From NCBI GenBank assembly GCA_964019695.1, contig CAXHUL010000540.1:124001-188000 (forward strand): 64,000 bases of DNA, in the 5' to 3' direction. A program made the translations under genes and the position numbers. Source of the DNA: Loripinus fragilis (lineage: Eukaryota; Mollusca; Bivalvia; Lucinida; Lucinidae). The notes under the pieces are model-generated. The model searched no databases and was not told the DNA's origin. It saw nothing but the letters and a program-made list of their open reading frames with translations. Of this stretch, positions 23,280 to 33,320 are shown piece by piece; positions within the stretch are counted from its first letter, which is position 1; the number at the start of each line of letters is the position of its first letter.

Positions 23280-25168
23280 AGATTCACAAACTCGAAAAAT
23301 TCTACAGGAACAAAATATTCCTGTAAAGTGAAGCCCTCAGTAAGTTCCATAAAAATATGCTCATTGCTCCGATCCAAATGCCATCTACTCAACACATCTG
23401 CTAACCTGTTTGCTGAGCCCTCTAAAAATTGAGCTCGAATTTCGAACTGATTGATTGCTGCTAGAAAACATATCTCTCTCAGAGACTGTTGTAGAAATTC
23501 ACACCTGGTTTTGCCAGAATTTATAACCTGACACACTGCTTGATTATCACAATAGATAACAATACGTTTACCTATAAACTCTTTGCCCCATAATTTTAGG
23601 CATAATATAACAGCCAAAATCTCAAGGGCTGAAATATGCAACTTCCTGCCCAAAATAAATTCTGGAAACCGGACATGAAAGAATTTTCCATTCCAAAATC
23701 CACCACAAGCAGTCAAGCAGCTGTCTGATGAAAATATGGCATCAGGTGCCGACCAATTCTCATATTCCATCATAGATACCCCATTATACAAGGGTAAAAA
23801 CCTATTCCACCACAGTAAATCTTTCCTAACTAATTCCGGAATAGCATGTTGAAAAACAGGAGAATGGTAAATAGATCTCAGCCAATTAAGCATTCTAGAA
23901 ATAAAAATCCTACTAGGCTTTACACAAGCTCCTACAAAATTCAGTTTGCCCAACAAGGACTGTATTTGCTTAATTGTAGCCAAATCCTTATTTAACCATT
24001 CCTCTGTCAATTTCCTAATTTCTGCTAGCCTTTCCTTTGTGACTTCTACCGTCATTGTAATTGTATTGAATAATACACCTAAAAAAATCATGACTTCTGT
24101 TGGACTACATGCTTTATCTGGAGCCTCCTCAATACCACACCTCTGTAACACTGTTCCGAGACATAAGTATGCAAAATTAGCATGTTCTTTCTTTTCAGCC
24201 CCTGCAAGATCATCCAAATAATTCAAAATTGCTATGCCTATCTGAAACATTATAAATGAAATAGCATTAGTTACCCTTTGGCAAATGGCGGCAGAGCTTT
24301 TTAATCCCATGCTGAGAACTGTGTCACAGAAAATGTGTTTTCCCCAAATAAAGGCCACTAAACTATAGTCCCCTGGATCTATACTAATTTGTCTGTAAGC
24401 ACGGCGCAAATCCTTTTTGAAAAGTAAGCAACCTCTACCTTTTTGCTTTATAAGTTCTACAAAGTCATCCACTTTTGGAAAAATTATTTCTGTTTTTTCA
24501 CCTAAATATTCATCTTTTTCTATAAAATCATTGATTGAACTGTTACGTGGATAACTAAGATCCAAAATAACTCTCCTTTCATTATCTTTCTTCGGAACTG
24601 AATTCAAAGGAGAAATGACCAAATTATTTGGAAAAGGATTGCTCTTGAAAGGACCTAACACTGCCTGATTTCTATTCTCTTTTTCTAAATATGCAATCAT
24701 ATGTTCTGCAAAATCCGTAGCTCCCTTGTGATTTCTGTATTTCCATATCTGATCATGAGAAGGCAAAAGATTTTCGTCCCCTTTAAAACCCAAGGGAAAT
24801 CCAAACTCTAATAAATCACAAACTCTAATATCTTTATAATCTCTCAACATTTGCCTCATATAATCTGTATTGATTTTGTAATTAACCCGAATTTTGCAGC
24901 CTTCAAAATTATATTTACCAGAATCTCTAACTTTTTTGTGCCATTCCACTTTCTCTGCAATTTCATCAACCTTAGCAGGCTTGACAGAGCTACAAATTTT
25001 ACATGTACTACTATGATTACACAGATGCTGCGAAATAGAATTGGGAGAAACAGCCGTACTAACTTGACTAGGATTAACCATCTTTTCTAAATCTTTTTGA
25101 CAATATTTCGGCAAAAATATATCCACCAGAGGATTACTATACATGCTAGAACTGGCAGAACTATACAT
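23273..25168 (-). CDS. Reverse transcriptase-RNase H of the Ngaro-type element
   Basis: A 631-residue polymerase. The Zn-like cluster CNHSSTCKIC (about 50-59) comes first. RT follows: SPLNSVPKKDNERRVILDLS (186-205), LLFKKDLRRAYRQISID with catalytic Asp253, SMGLKSSAAICQR (286-298), and ILNYLDDLAGAE with YLDD at 317-320. RNase H comes last, with Asp482 (FSSDS), Glu516 (ISALEIL), Asp541 (YCDNQA) and Asp591 (RLADVLSR), all present. The RT type matches DIRS/Ngaro elements. The frame is in register with the Gag-like frame upstream: TGA-CTA, three codons, then this ATG. It may therefore be made mainly as a Gag-Pol fusion by readthrough. It is entirely open, which suggests a young copy. Confidence 0.95.
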   Translation of the reverse strand: MYSSASSSMYSNPLVDIFLPKYCQKDLEKMVNPSQVSTAVSPNSISQHLCNHSSTCKICSSVKPAKVDEIAEKVEWHKKVRDSGKYNFEGCKIRVNYKINTDYMRQMLRDYKDIRVCDLLEFGFPLGFKGDENLLPSHDQIWKYRNHKGATDFAEHMIAYLEKENRNQAVLGPFKSNPFPNNLVISPLNSVPKKDNERRVILDLSYPRNSSINDFIEKDEYLGEKTEIIFPKVDDFVELIKQKGRGCLLFKKDLRRAYRQISIDPGDYSLVAFIWGKHIFCDTVLSMGLKSSAAICQRVTNAISFIMFQIGIAILNYLDDLAGAEKKEHANFAYLCLGTVLQRCGIEEAPDKACSPTEVMIFLGVLFNTITMTVEVTKERLAEIRKLTEEWLNKDLATIKQIQSLLGKLNFVGACVKPSRIFISRMLNWLRSIYHSPVFQHAIPELVRKDLLWWNRFLPLYNGVSMMEYENWSAPDAIFSSDSCLTACGGFWNGKFFHVRFPEFILGRKLHISALEILAVILCLKLWGKEFIGKRIVIYCDNQAVCQVINSGKTRCEFLQQSLREICFLAAINQFEIRAQFLEGSANRLADVLSRWHLDRSNEHIFMELTEGFTLQEYFVPVEFFEFVNLW

Positions 25169-25175
25169 TCCATTA

Positions 25176-25183
25176 GATAGTCA
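25176..25183 (-). promoter_or_regulatory. TGA-CTA stop codon between Gag-like and RT frames, candidate readthrough site
   Basis: The Gag-like frame ends with TTA TGA CTA TCT AAT GGA, and the RT ATG follows in the same frame. UGA followed by CUA is the best-known leaky stop context in animal cells and viruses. The shared frame with no other stop makes programmed readthrough plausible; it has not been shown. Confidence 0.6.
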
Positions 25184-26551
25184 TAATTTAGCATAAGGAC
25201 AGGCTGATGAGCATTCAGGGTGTTCCAATTTCTTACCATCCTTCTGCCAACAAGAAGCACAGGCATGTTGAGCAAATCTTGCTTTACCTTTTACAACCTG
25301 AATATGACTAGCTTTGTGAGAACATTTGTTTCTCTGATAAAGAGAACAAAACCAAAACTTTTCCTCAGTCTCTGCTTGCCCTTCCCTGTGCCTCCTGTTT
25401 TTAAAGGACTTCTTTCCTGAATTAATTGAATTTGACCCGCTAGCCCCTTTTGGAGTATGCTTGGTCAAAATAGCAGATTCAATATATTGAAAGTCATCAG
25501 CCCAAGATTTTTTTCCCAATTCAATCTCTCTCAAGCAAGCGGCATATAAAGATTTAAGTACAGTAAATTCATAAGACGTACTAAGATACATGATCTTCTT
25601 CAACAAATTCAATCTACCCATTCTTTCTACTTCTCTAGTTTTTTGATCTGAAATTATTTCCAGCTCTCCAGCCACAAACAAATTCAAATCAAGCTTCTCA
25701 AATGAGAGGTTTGAGCTCACAAATTCATACCGTAAATGAGCTTGCGGATAACGCTGCTGCTTTCCAACAGAATCTGAAGCCTTAGCTTTTATACCTGATT
25801 TTTTACCCTTCTTACTCTTTTTTGTACACTCTGAACTGGAGTCAGAGTCAGAGTCTACAAAAGATTCTGAGTCTGCTGAACTTAAATCACTCTGAGATGA
25901 AACAGCCCTAGATTTTTTGGATTTCTTTAATTTGTTTCTACTGACTTTACTTTTAGCTTTCGAAGACAAATTCTCCGCAGACTCATCCGCCGATGACTCT
26001 GAATCTGAGGAAAACTTGTCATTGATATCCGTCAAGCCCAAATCTCCCATTTTCTTTAATACCTTCTTTCTTAATTTTTTGCTTTTTCTGAGAGTCTTGA
26101 TATTTATATCACCAGGCATGCTCATTTCACCAGTTCTACTTTCATTTTCATTTTCGACACAGTCTGATTTACCTCTGAGCTTTGTATTCTGTTTCTTCTG
26201 TTCAGCCACTAGTCTGCGTAGCTCATCAGCTTCCTTTCTCTTCAAAAGCAACTGTTCATCTCTCTTCAAGCACAGAAGTTCATTTTTCATTCTCGCAATT
26301 TCATCGTCCTGCTGACTGAATGCTGCTTCATAATCGTCCAACGTCACCTCGACTTCCGGTAGGACCGCAGATCCTAAAGAGGCTCCTGGCGGGATTGTTT
26401 CTGTCAAATGTTCCCCCGACTCCGATTCACTCTTAAAGGTCTCACCATAGCTTCCTTCATGCATTTTCTTATAATCAATCGTCCTTCCTCTACTGGAAGA
26501 TCTACGGGGAGTTGGTTCCTTCTTCCTAGCTCCCCCTCCAATACTAGCCAT
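25181..26551 (-). CDS. Gag-like protein (ORF1) of the Ngaro-type element
   Basis: Starting at ATG 26551 (MASIGGGARKK) it is 456 residues; the frame extends slightly upstream through a TTG. The N-terminus is basic and Ser/Arg-rich. A coiled-coil-like, Glu/Lys/Leu-rich stretch lies at about 70-125 (DDEIARMKNELLCLKRDEQL). A long acidic-serine and lysine-rich middle follows (SDSESSADESAENLSS; KKSKKSRAVSS). The C-terminus is a Cys/His cluster, WFCSLYQRNKCSHKASH, then HACASCWQ and ECSSACPYAKL. This plan (coiled coil, charged linker, C-terminal Cys/His fingers) fits an RNA-binding particle protein of DIRS/Ngaro elements. It ends at a TGA-CTA stop in frame with RT. Confidence 0.88.
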   Translation of the reverse strand: MASIGGGARKKEPTPRRSSSRGRTIDYKKMHEGSYGETFKSESESGEHLTETIPPGASLGSAVLPEVEVTLDDYEAAFSQQDDEIARMKNELLCLKRDEQLLLKRKEADELRRLVAEQKKQNTKLRGKSDCVENENESRTGEMSMPGDINIKTLRKSKKLRKKVLKKMGDLGLTDINDKFSSDSESSADESAENLSSKAKSKVSRNKLKKSKKSRAVSSQSDLSSADSESFVDSDSDSSSECTKKSKKGKKSGIKAKASDSVGKQQRYPQAHLRYEFVSSNLSFEKLDLNLFVAGELEIISDQKTREVERMGRLNLLKKIMYLSTSYEFTVLKSLYAACLREIELGKKSWADDFQYIESAILTKHTPKGASGSNSINSGKKSFKNRRHREGQAETEEKFWFCSLYQRNKCSHKASHIQVVKGKARFAQHACASCWQKDGKKLEHPECSSACPYAKL

Positions 26552-26723
26552 TATCGACAATTACCACTGTCCCTTTTAAGAGCCTCACAAATTAAAATAT
26601 AATTCTATAGTGTAGTTCAATGGAAAACAAAAATCATCGATTCCTGGATATAATCAGCCACAGTAAAAACTGCCCAGAAATTAAAAGTCTACTATCTGCA
26701 GAATTCTTCAACACAAATTCTTC

Positions 26724-26985
26724 TTTATAAAATTTTTCTTGAGTCACCACTCTCAATCGTAATTCTCAAACTGTGAAGAGAGGCGCGAAATTTTCCTATT
26801 TATACCAGTTCTTTGTTCCGAATTTTAACCAATAGAATTGCATTAAAACCTTAAGAAAACAAGTATTAGCTTTTATCAAAACACTAATGAGATCTAGCAA
26901 CAGCATCATATTAAAGCGGACATTTCGTGTCACATAAATTCAGCCTCTTAATTAGTCATTTTAATATGTATATTAAAAATTATCC
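26724..26985 (-). repeat. A1 split direct repeat (5' end of the Ngaro-type element)
   Basis: 262 bp matching A2 (19788-20049). The outer end, attatcc, borders flanking gattagggg. It probably carries the promoter of the element, because the first frame starts 170 bp downstream. Confidence 0.9.
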
Positions 26986-27035
26986 GATTAGGGGCTAGGG
27001 GAAACAAATACCACTATAAGCAGGCCATCGCCTAC

Positions 27036-27158
27036 TAGGGCTGCAACGATACACTTACCTCACGATATGATACGTATCACGATATTTGCCTTACGATATG
27101 ATACGTATTGCGATACATTTTTGACAACTTTAGAACCTTAGAAACAACATAGATCTAT
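27036..27158 (+). mobile_element. Left-end fragment of a hAT-like element
   Basis: Begins tagggctgcaacgatacact, a hAT-style terminal repeat, with repeated gatacgtatc motifs. No matching right end was found nearby. The next hAT-like element starts just after it. Confidence 0.5.
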
Positions 27159-27166
27159 GAAATTAG

Positions 27167-27858
27167 TAGGGCTGGGACGATACGGCTATCATCCGATACG
27201 ATACGTATCGCTATACATGTAATGCGATACGATACGTATCATGATATATCGACAATGATACAGCAACAATTAAAAACAGTATTCCTGTAGTGTATTGATC
27301 AAAAGTTTTCACTTTTTTCTATTCCATTTGCAAATCATTCAATATGACAAATATTTTCTGTCACTCTTTTTGGAAAATTGACCATTAATTTGACATTTAT
27401 GCTGAATTTACATGGCTTTGTGTAGTGAAGCATGTAATACACACTATTCAGACCAGCAAACATGAAGAGAGCAACCTCTTAATGGACAGATCTCAGCAGG
27501 TCCTGTGTACCATGCAGCTACTGCACAACCTTAAAAGTTATCCCTATTTCGTGGAAGCACAGGCATTTGAATAACAGCAAGTAATTGGCATGTGGTTGCC
27601 CTATGATGGCACAATAGATTTTTTATTATCTATCATTACTTTTGCCTATTTGTCCTTTTGATCTTGTTTCAAGTAGTGAACATTAACACTGTAAGAATAG
27701 AATGTACCTGAATATATATTTTGAGGTTAGAAATTACCAAATTTGTTGCTAGTAACATTTCTGAAAGTATCGCGATACAGTATCCAAGCGTATCGATACG
27801 GTATCGGCCAAGTCCGTATCGATACGTATCAGTGTATCGATATATCGTCCCAGCCCTA
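27167..27858. mobile_element. Non-autonomous hAT-like element (692 bp) with perfect 8-bp TSD
   Basis: Terminal inverted repeats tagggctgggacgata and tatcgtcccagccctA are flanked by GAAATTAG at 27159-27166 and 27859-27866. Eight base pairs is the hAT signature. Subterminal regions are full of gatacgtatcg-type palindromes. No transposase frame remains. Confidence 0.88.
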
Positions 27859-27963
27859 GAAATTAGGAGAAGTAAATACTCAAATATTAACCTTTGTCAT
27901 GCTGTATGTTTTTATGTACTACACTCTTCCCAAGTTTTTATCAAATTCGTTTAAAATATTTCG

Positions 27964-28520
27964 TGAGTCAAGTCGGCCTTGGGTCAACTCGGTCTGGAGT
28001 AGATTCCAATGTAACCTTTGAAAAATAAATGTTTGGTCCCTATTAATGAAAACATATTTTCTTATTGACAAACATTGCAATTAAGCTCTTGGTGGATTTA
28101 ATTAAAGGTGAACGTTCTACATGATTGAAGGTATTGACTGCCTTTAATCTAATGTAAGTTTTCGCACATTTGTCATGCGCATGTTCCCATTTCTTGCAAA
28201 TAAGGCAATTAATGTTTTCTGAACATTTAATTAGTAAAATCAGTGTTTGCAATCAAAGGTCTGATCAAAGCAATTAACATGAAAGGTGCCGATTTTTTAT
28301 TTTAAAAAGTATGACTGACATCAACTGATATAGAGTGTCCTTGGTGCGGTATAGAAAACGGAATAAGCGGCGCATAAAATTATGTTTCTTGGTATCAGAC
28401 ATCCTTCCTCCAACTTTTGTTGAATAAACTCTTTTTTATTAAACACATTCCCACCAGGCTTAATATGCGACCTTCAGAGAGATCTGACCAGGCCGACTTG
28501 ACCCAAGGCTGACTTGACCC
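27964..28520. mobile_element. Terminal-inverted-repeat MITE (about 560 bp)
   Basis: Left end gtcaagtcggccttgggtca is matched inverted at the right end (ttgacccaaggctgacttga). The interior is non-coding. The superfamily is not determined. Confidence 0.65.
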
Positions 28521-28529
28521 GTATTCTCT

Positions 28530-29120
28530 TCTCTGGGGTATCATTTCCACCAAGCATTTATACACCTTGTTGGAGGATGGAAAGGATTCATTTGTGGCAT
28601 TCTCTGGGAAGTACTACACACTGTGCAGATAAACTTCCACGCCATGGTTGTAAACAAATACAGATACATACAGACTCCCATTGGATTATTAATTTTTTGA
28701 AGTTATAGGTCATGTTTACACTGTACAATATGAGGTACTGTGGGTATCATTGGCACAGCGTGGGCACTAAATCTGGTTGCAACCTGTGGGGCTGTGCTGC
28801 ACTGACATTAAAACTGAAGAAACAAACAGGGTATATGTTGAATGTGATTCCAAGATTGAAAATTCCAAGATTGAAAAATTTCCAATCTTGGAATAGCATT
28901 CAATGTGTACCTATATAGTCATGTCTAGTCACACCCCCAAAGATCATGACGGGGACAAATGTACATTTATAAAATAGAACAGGCAATTGATAGCCCTTAA
29001 AATTTACACTCGATAGTGTACAATTTTTATTCTTAAAAGTTTATCAACATGCTTATCTCTTTTGATGCATTTATCATGTCTCCCATGCAATATTAGGAGC
29101 GCGACGAGTTGACTCGAGTG
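28530..29120. other. Non-coding stretch with small hairpin
   Basis: No gene is seen. A short palindrome (ttccaagattg ... caatcttggaa, 28848-28894) is the only structure noticed. Confidence 0.35.
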
Positions 29121-29123
29121 AGT

Positions 29124-29370
29124 TGGAGGAGCGCAGTGGGTCAGTGGTAGACTGGCGCCAGTCCTTAAAACAATTTTTCATCAATGTGTCATATCATATG
29201 TACGTGTAGCCAGTCTTACTCTGATGGCTCTGTTTTAAAACAGAGCCATCAGGGTAAGACAGGCTACACATATATGATATGACACATTGATGAAAAATTG
29301 TTTTAAGGACTGGAGCCAGTCTAGGTCAGTGGTAGAGTGCTTGACTCAAGATCAAGGTGTTGCAGCAGGC
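29124..29370 (+). repeat. SINE head interrupted by a foldback insert
   Basis: A tRNA-like SINE start (ggagcgcagtgggtcagtgg) stops at 29151 and resumes at 29324 (ggtcagtggtagagtgcttg), continuing with gactcaagatcaaggtgttg. The duplicated 13 bases, GGTCAGTGGTAGA, lie on both sides of the insert. The 3' part of the SINE is degraded. Confidence 0.7.
29152..29323. mobile_element. 172-bp foldback element inside a SINE, 13-bp TSD
   Basis: Nearly the whole insert is one inverted repeat: the left arm (ccttaaaacaatttttcatc ...) is answered by gatgaaaaattgttttaagg. The central loop is minimal (ctctgttttaaaacagag). It is flanked by 13-bp direct repeats at 29139-29151 and 29324-29336. No coding capacity. 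Confidence 0.85.
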
Positions 29371-29837
29371 ACTGTTGGCTTTGGGAAAACATATCTGGCC
29401 TGTCAAAATTGGGAAAACTTGATTCAGTCTGTAAAAAGAACCTGATATTCATTTTAAATTGGTGTGATGTACATGTACTAACAAATTATTAGTGTGTAGC
29501 TGTAAAAGGCTACATTTGTTTTAATACATTTGTTTGTGAATTTTTGCATCAAATTTTCATGTTAACATTTGTAACTGCTATTTTTGGTCTGATTATCATG
29601 AAAAGTACTCCAAAATGTATCTTTAGTTAACAAAAGAATTGGGAATGCGAATATTTACTGTGGAAAGTTTTTTCCCATTTTTTTATTTGGGGGTTCAGCT
29701 CCAAATAACGCCGAGAAAAGTCACTGATACTATTCTACTAAACTTAAAGAGTAAAATTTCACGGTAGGTTGACTTCTGTTGAAATGGAATTTCTATACAC
29801 TGGGCATTGACAAAGTGAATGGGGTATTCTATTTCAG

Positions 29838-30177
29838 AAGAGGAGCTATCCTCCCCTGCTAACAGAATGGATGATTCTCCCATCCTAGAGACTGTTGAAG
29901 CTGAACATGTGTTAGAGTTTCAGGACTCTGACCACAGTAGAAGCATGCTAGATCAGCTCAGCCATTTACACAACTGCGGCAGATTCTGTGATGCCACTCT
30001 TGTTGTCGGTGAACACGAGATAGGAATTCACAGAGCTGTCCTCGCTTCAGCAAGCAGTCTATTTTATGACCTATTTTTCCGTGCTGAAGATGATGGCAGA
30101 AATCAGACGGTGTTTAAGGTGAAGGATGTTGATTGGGCGAGCTTTGACCTAGTTCTGAAGTTTATTTATACTGGGAG
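29838..30177 (+). CDS. BTB-BACK (Kelch-like) gene, first coding exon: BTB domain
   Basis: The splice acceptor attctatttcag/AAG lies at 29837, so a non-coding exon must lie upstream. Translation starts at ATG 29867. The exon ends at donor GGGAG/gtaact (30177), two bases into a codon. It encodes 103 residues; the BTB fold runs from about residue 26 (SMLDQLSHLHNCGRFCDATL), with HRAVLASAS at 55-63 and FDLVLKFIYTG at the end. BTB domains dimerise and often recruit Cullin-3. Spacing and sequence remind me of IVNS1ABP (KLHL39-type) proteins, but a search is needed. The next exon is 10.3 kb downstream. Confidence 0.9.
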
Positions 30178-30239
30178 GTAACTTTTTCTATATTTAATGC
30201 ACAATATACGCTTAGATTTGTACATTGTTAATTTGTATA

Positions 30240-30660
30240 ATAAATGGTCTATGTGTTCAGTTTCAGTTTATTCAAAGCACACAGTACATGTTAAACATGT
30301 AATATAAGGTGACACATACATATGCATATACAGGGTATTGAGCCCTGTCAATGCCCACTAAGTCTTAAAGGAAAGAAATTACTAAATTTAGTGGGCTGTG
30401 GGCAGAGCTCTAGGTAACTTTGTCAGTGATGTGGCACCACATGCCATTTTCAGAAAAATAACATTGCAAATAAACTATTCCATACACACATTCAATGAAA
30501 TTTTAGAAATCAAGGTCTTAGTTTGAAGGCTCTCACCTGGCAACCTTGTTGGTGATAATTTTACACTTTTGTTTAACTCTTTGCATGCTGGGAAATTTCG
30601 TTTGCTTGTCATCTGCTGTGTTTTTTTGAAAATCTTGTTCAGGAATACCATCAGAGTAGT
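30240..30660. other. Intron segment, probable degraded retroposon tail
   Basis: AT-rich sequence with tttcagtttattcaaagcac near 30260, resembling a minus-strand retroposon 3' end. No frames are supported. Confidence 0.3.
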
Positions 30661-31075
30661 TTAGGTCCAGATAAGGCCTGATCTGGGTCCTAACTGTTTG
30701 CAAAAGTTATCAGCAGACAACACTAGAAGATAGAGTTCAATGGGTTGTTGTGATAAGATCTTCAGTGAGTCCAGATCTGTGATTCCAATTAGAACTTGTA
30801 CCGAATGAAAATCTATACTATACAGACCTCCAGATAAGAATGTGTAATACTTTTCGGCTGACTTTTCAACCTGTGCATCCTGCATCTTTTACTCATAATT
30901 TTTCTCTTGGATGCAAAGTCTTTCTTTCTGTGAGTCCCAGGATGCAATGGTATTGTAAAAGTGTTCTGGACTCATAAGTCTGCAGTTAGACCCATTGGTA
31001 TAAGAAACATCAAGTCCCAGGACCCATATGCCCAAAATTGTAAATGAATCACTGCTCTTCTTATTTCTCAACCAA

Positions 31076-31150
31076 AACATATGTTGTGGTTATTCAAAAG
31101 AACCGTCTAAACGAGACAGTTCTTTTTAGCATGCCCAAAGCATATGTTTA
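31076..31150. repeat. Hairpin MITE core, GAACCGTCTC family
   Basis: ttcaaaagaaccgtct faces gagacagttctttttagcat. Same family as cores near 33735, 40330, 42150 and 51480. This copy is more diverged. Confidence 0.65.
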
Positions 31151-31502
31151 AGTTGATGGGTAAGAACATTTTGGCAATTTTACGCTAAAAAATTGGTCTA
31201 ATTGGACCTATGTAATAATACAGGTAAATTTATCACTGCATGATTCTGACCTAAAATAAACTCGCTTATAAATGTCTGCGTTTTGCCCTGAAATTTTATA
31301 AGAAATTAAAATAATTCATTTGGCAGTTCATCATTTGTATATGCAGCTCCAAAACAGGTACTGTGGAAAACAGTGAAGAGCCAGATGAAATGCTGCATAA
31401 CACACTCAGTTACTGTATTCATAAGGATCTATACAGTTTGGTGTCATAAAACAATCTTTCAGGACTTAAGTACATGATAATTGGGCCTAAATGAAATGTA
31501 TG

Positions 31503-31679
31503 CAGGGGTTTCATTAAGAGGAGGGAGGCGGGGATTTTCCCCTTCTACTCACTAGTCTCAGGCATGTTTCCCCTGCTACTTTTGATAAATTTGTATAGAG
31601 TCTATAGGCAAATACTGTCAAATCACCAGCCTACTTTGCCTTGATACCCGGATGCCAAAAAAATTAATGAAACCCCTGT
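31503..31679. mobile_element. MITE with CAGGGGTTTCATTAA terminal repeats
   Basis: caggggtttcattaa at the left and ttaatgaaacccctg at the right, with tgtatg on both outer sides as a possible 6-bp target duplication. The interior is non-coding. Confidence 0.65.
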
Positions 31680-31686
31680 GTATGTA

Positions 31687-32428
31687 TGGTTCCTGTTGGC
31701 CTACCTACCGGTACCCTATTATTTTTAACCCTACCCTAAACATTAAAATGGTCATCTTCACCAGTGAAGGTTTCATCGTATCTGTCTTTCGACAAACCCT
31801 TCACCTCACGACCCTCAAAAATTATTATTAGCACAGACTAATCGACCAATAAAAACGCCAGGAAGGATTTTTTCGATAATCCCTTCCTGCCAATCAGATT
31901 AAACGTAGCAGTTTATTAGCATCTAATATACACCGCCTGTTAAGTCTCCATAAGTCCAGGTAAGCAAAGACTTTGGTCGTAAAATTATTTACTTTCTTCT
32001 ATCTTTCAGTTCAAAATTATATTATGGGTGCTCAAGATAACAATCTTAATGTGACAGCTCTTTTGAGCACATTAAACGTATATTTTAGCTGTTTATTAAG
32101 AAAACTGAATGTAACTTAATTACGCCGTCTTATCTGGAGGTCTGGTGATTATCGATTTTTACGCTGCTTTGTGATTGATCAGATTAATTGTTACTATTTT
32201 CGTCTCATAACGTACTCAATCGGAAGAAAGTATCCTTGTGAGGCCAAGGGTTAAGATAGTGAATCGCAACCCTTGGTATGACAAGATGTAAAATGGTCTT
32301 TGGAGAAAAATACCTAAAATAGGTACTTTTTCAGATTTTGTCACTATTTTCTTTGTTAAATGTTACAACAAAATTTAATAATTTCCCTACCTACCTACCC
32401 TATTTTTTTTGGTATGCAACAGGAACCA
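31687..32428. mobile_element. Terminal-inverted-repeat element (742 bp), non-coding
   Basis: tggttcctgttg at the left and caacaggaacca at the right. Both ends are followed inward by a similar cctacctaccctat block in direct orientation. No transposase frame. The superfamily is not assigned. Confidence 0.6.
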
Positions 32429-32477
32429 CACATGTATTTCATTAAGGCCTTGTGCAAATCTGACATGTTACCCCTTA

Positions 32478-32690
32478 AAGCTGCATACTCTGTAACTATG
32501 AACATTTTTCGAAAAATTTTATTTTCTTTTTAAATCATTTGTAAAAGTAGAATTAAGCTATGTTTTCACAATAAAAATGTTCAGTACAGCTGAAAACTGC
32601 ATGGAAAAGTGAATTTATGTACCAAATAGGTGTTTTTTTCTCTTGTTGGTAATTATTTGCGTCCCTCCAATAATTCTAGACCGTTGAATA
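32478..32690 (+). repeat. Dispersed repeat, also at about 49868-50078
   Basis: The two copies share tttttaaatcatttgtaaaa, gtatgttttcacaataaa and cgtccctccaataattctag. Both lie in introns of the BTB gene. The element type is unknown. Confidence 0.65.
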
Positions 32691-32879
32691 CTGTATAATG
32701 CAATTTCTTTGAAACAAACCATAATGACCTAGAAACACTCTGAGAATTCCTGTGAGAATTGTAATGTCAATTAGCAGCATTTGGCAACAACAACCAGGTG
32801 AAAAAAAGCATGTAATCAGTCAGATCAATTTATACCAAGGCTACCTGGAAAACCCATTTCTGGTTTACTCTAGTCTTTG

Positions 32880-33320
32880 CCTGCTGATGCCGTCTGCTGA
32901 TAACCTTTGCAAACAGTTTGGACCCAGATCAGGCCCGACAAAATGTTGGGCCTGATCTGGATCCAAACTCTTTGACACTCTGATGGTATTCCTGCAAGAA
33001 TTTTTTTAAAATAATGATTTTGAAAAAAAATCAGCAGACAACAAAAAAGCATGAAAATTACCCAGTAGGCATGCAGACTAATAAAATTGGATAGATCCCG
33101 ATATAGGTCTACACTGTTTGTCAATTCCATCCTGACACTTAACAAGGTAAAATATGCCTCAGTGGCGGTCATATTTTGTATGCTGGGTATTTTTTGCATG
33201 CTTTTTAGTTGTCTGCTGATTTTTTTTTCAAAATTACTTTTTCAAAACAGCTTCTGGAATCGATACTATCATTTTGGATTCAGATCTGGGTCCAAACTGT
33301 TTTTAATATTACAATGGTTA
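32880..33320. repeat. Inverted-repeat element built on GATCTGG / CAGACAAC motifs
   Basis: The arm from ggcctgatctggatccaaac through aatcagcagacaac (32948-33042) is answered in reverse by gttgtctgctgatttttttt (33209-33228) through cagatctgggtccaaactgt (33281-33300). Related sequences lie at about 30660-30720, 48480-48550, 53140-53400 and 55970-56105. Non-coding MITE-like family. Confidence 0.6.

Larger units (their letters stand above)
19034..26985 (-). mobile_element. Complete Ngaro/PAT-type tyrosine-recombinase retrotransposon (8.0 kb)
   Basis: On the minus strand the order is A1 (26985-26724), Gag-like ORF, RT/RNase H, tyrosine recombinase, SGNH hydrolase, B1 (20276-20050), A2 (20049-19788), a 527-bp spacer, and B2 (19260-19034). 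This A1-B1A2-B2 split direct repeat layout is diagnostic of the Ngaro and PAT groups. A1 and A2 (262 bp each) differ at one base that I can see; B1 and B2 (227 bp each) look identical. The B1/A2 junction (attatcc|aattaatcg) equals the two outer ends joined, as expected for a circular intermediate. All four frames are open. There is no methyltransferase-like frame between RNase H and recombinase, which favours Ngaro over DIRS1. No target-site duplication is seen, as expected for recombinase insertion. Confidence 0.93.
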
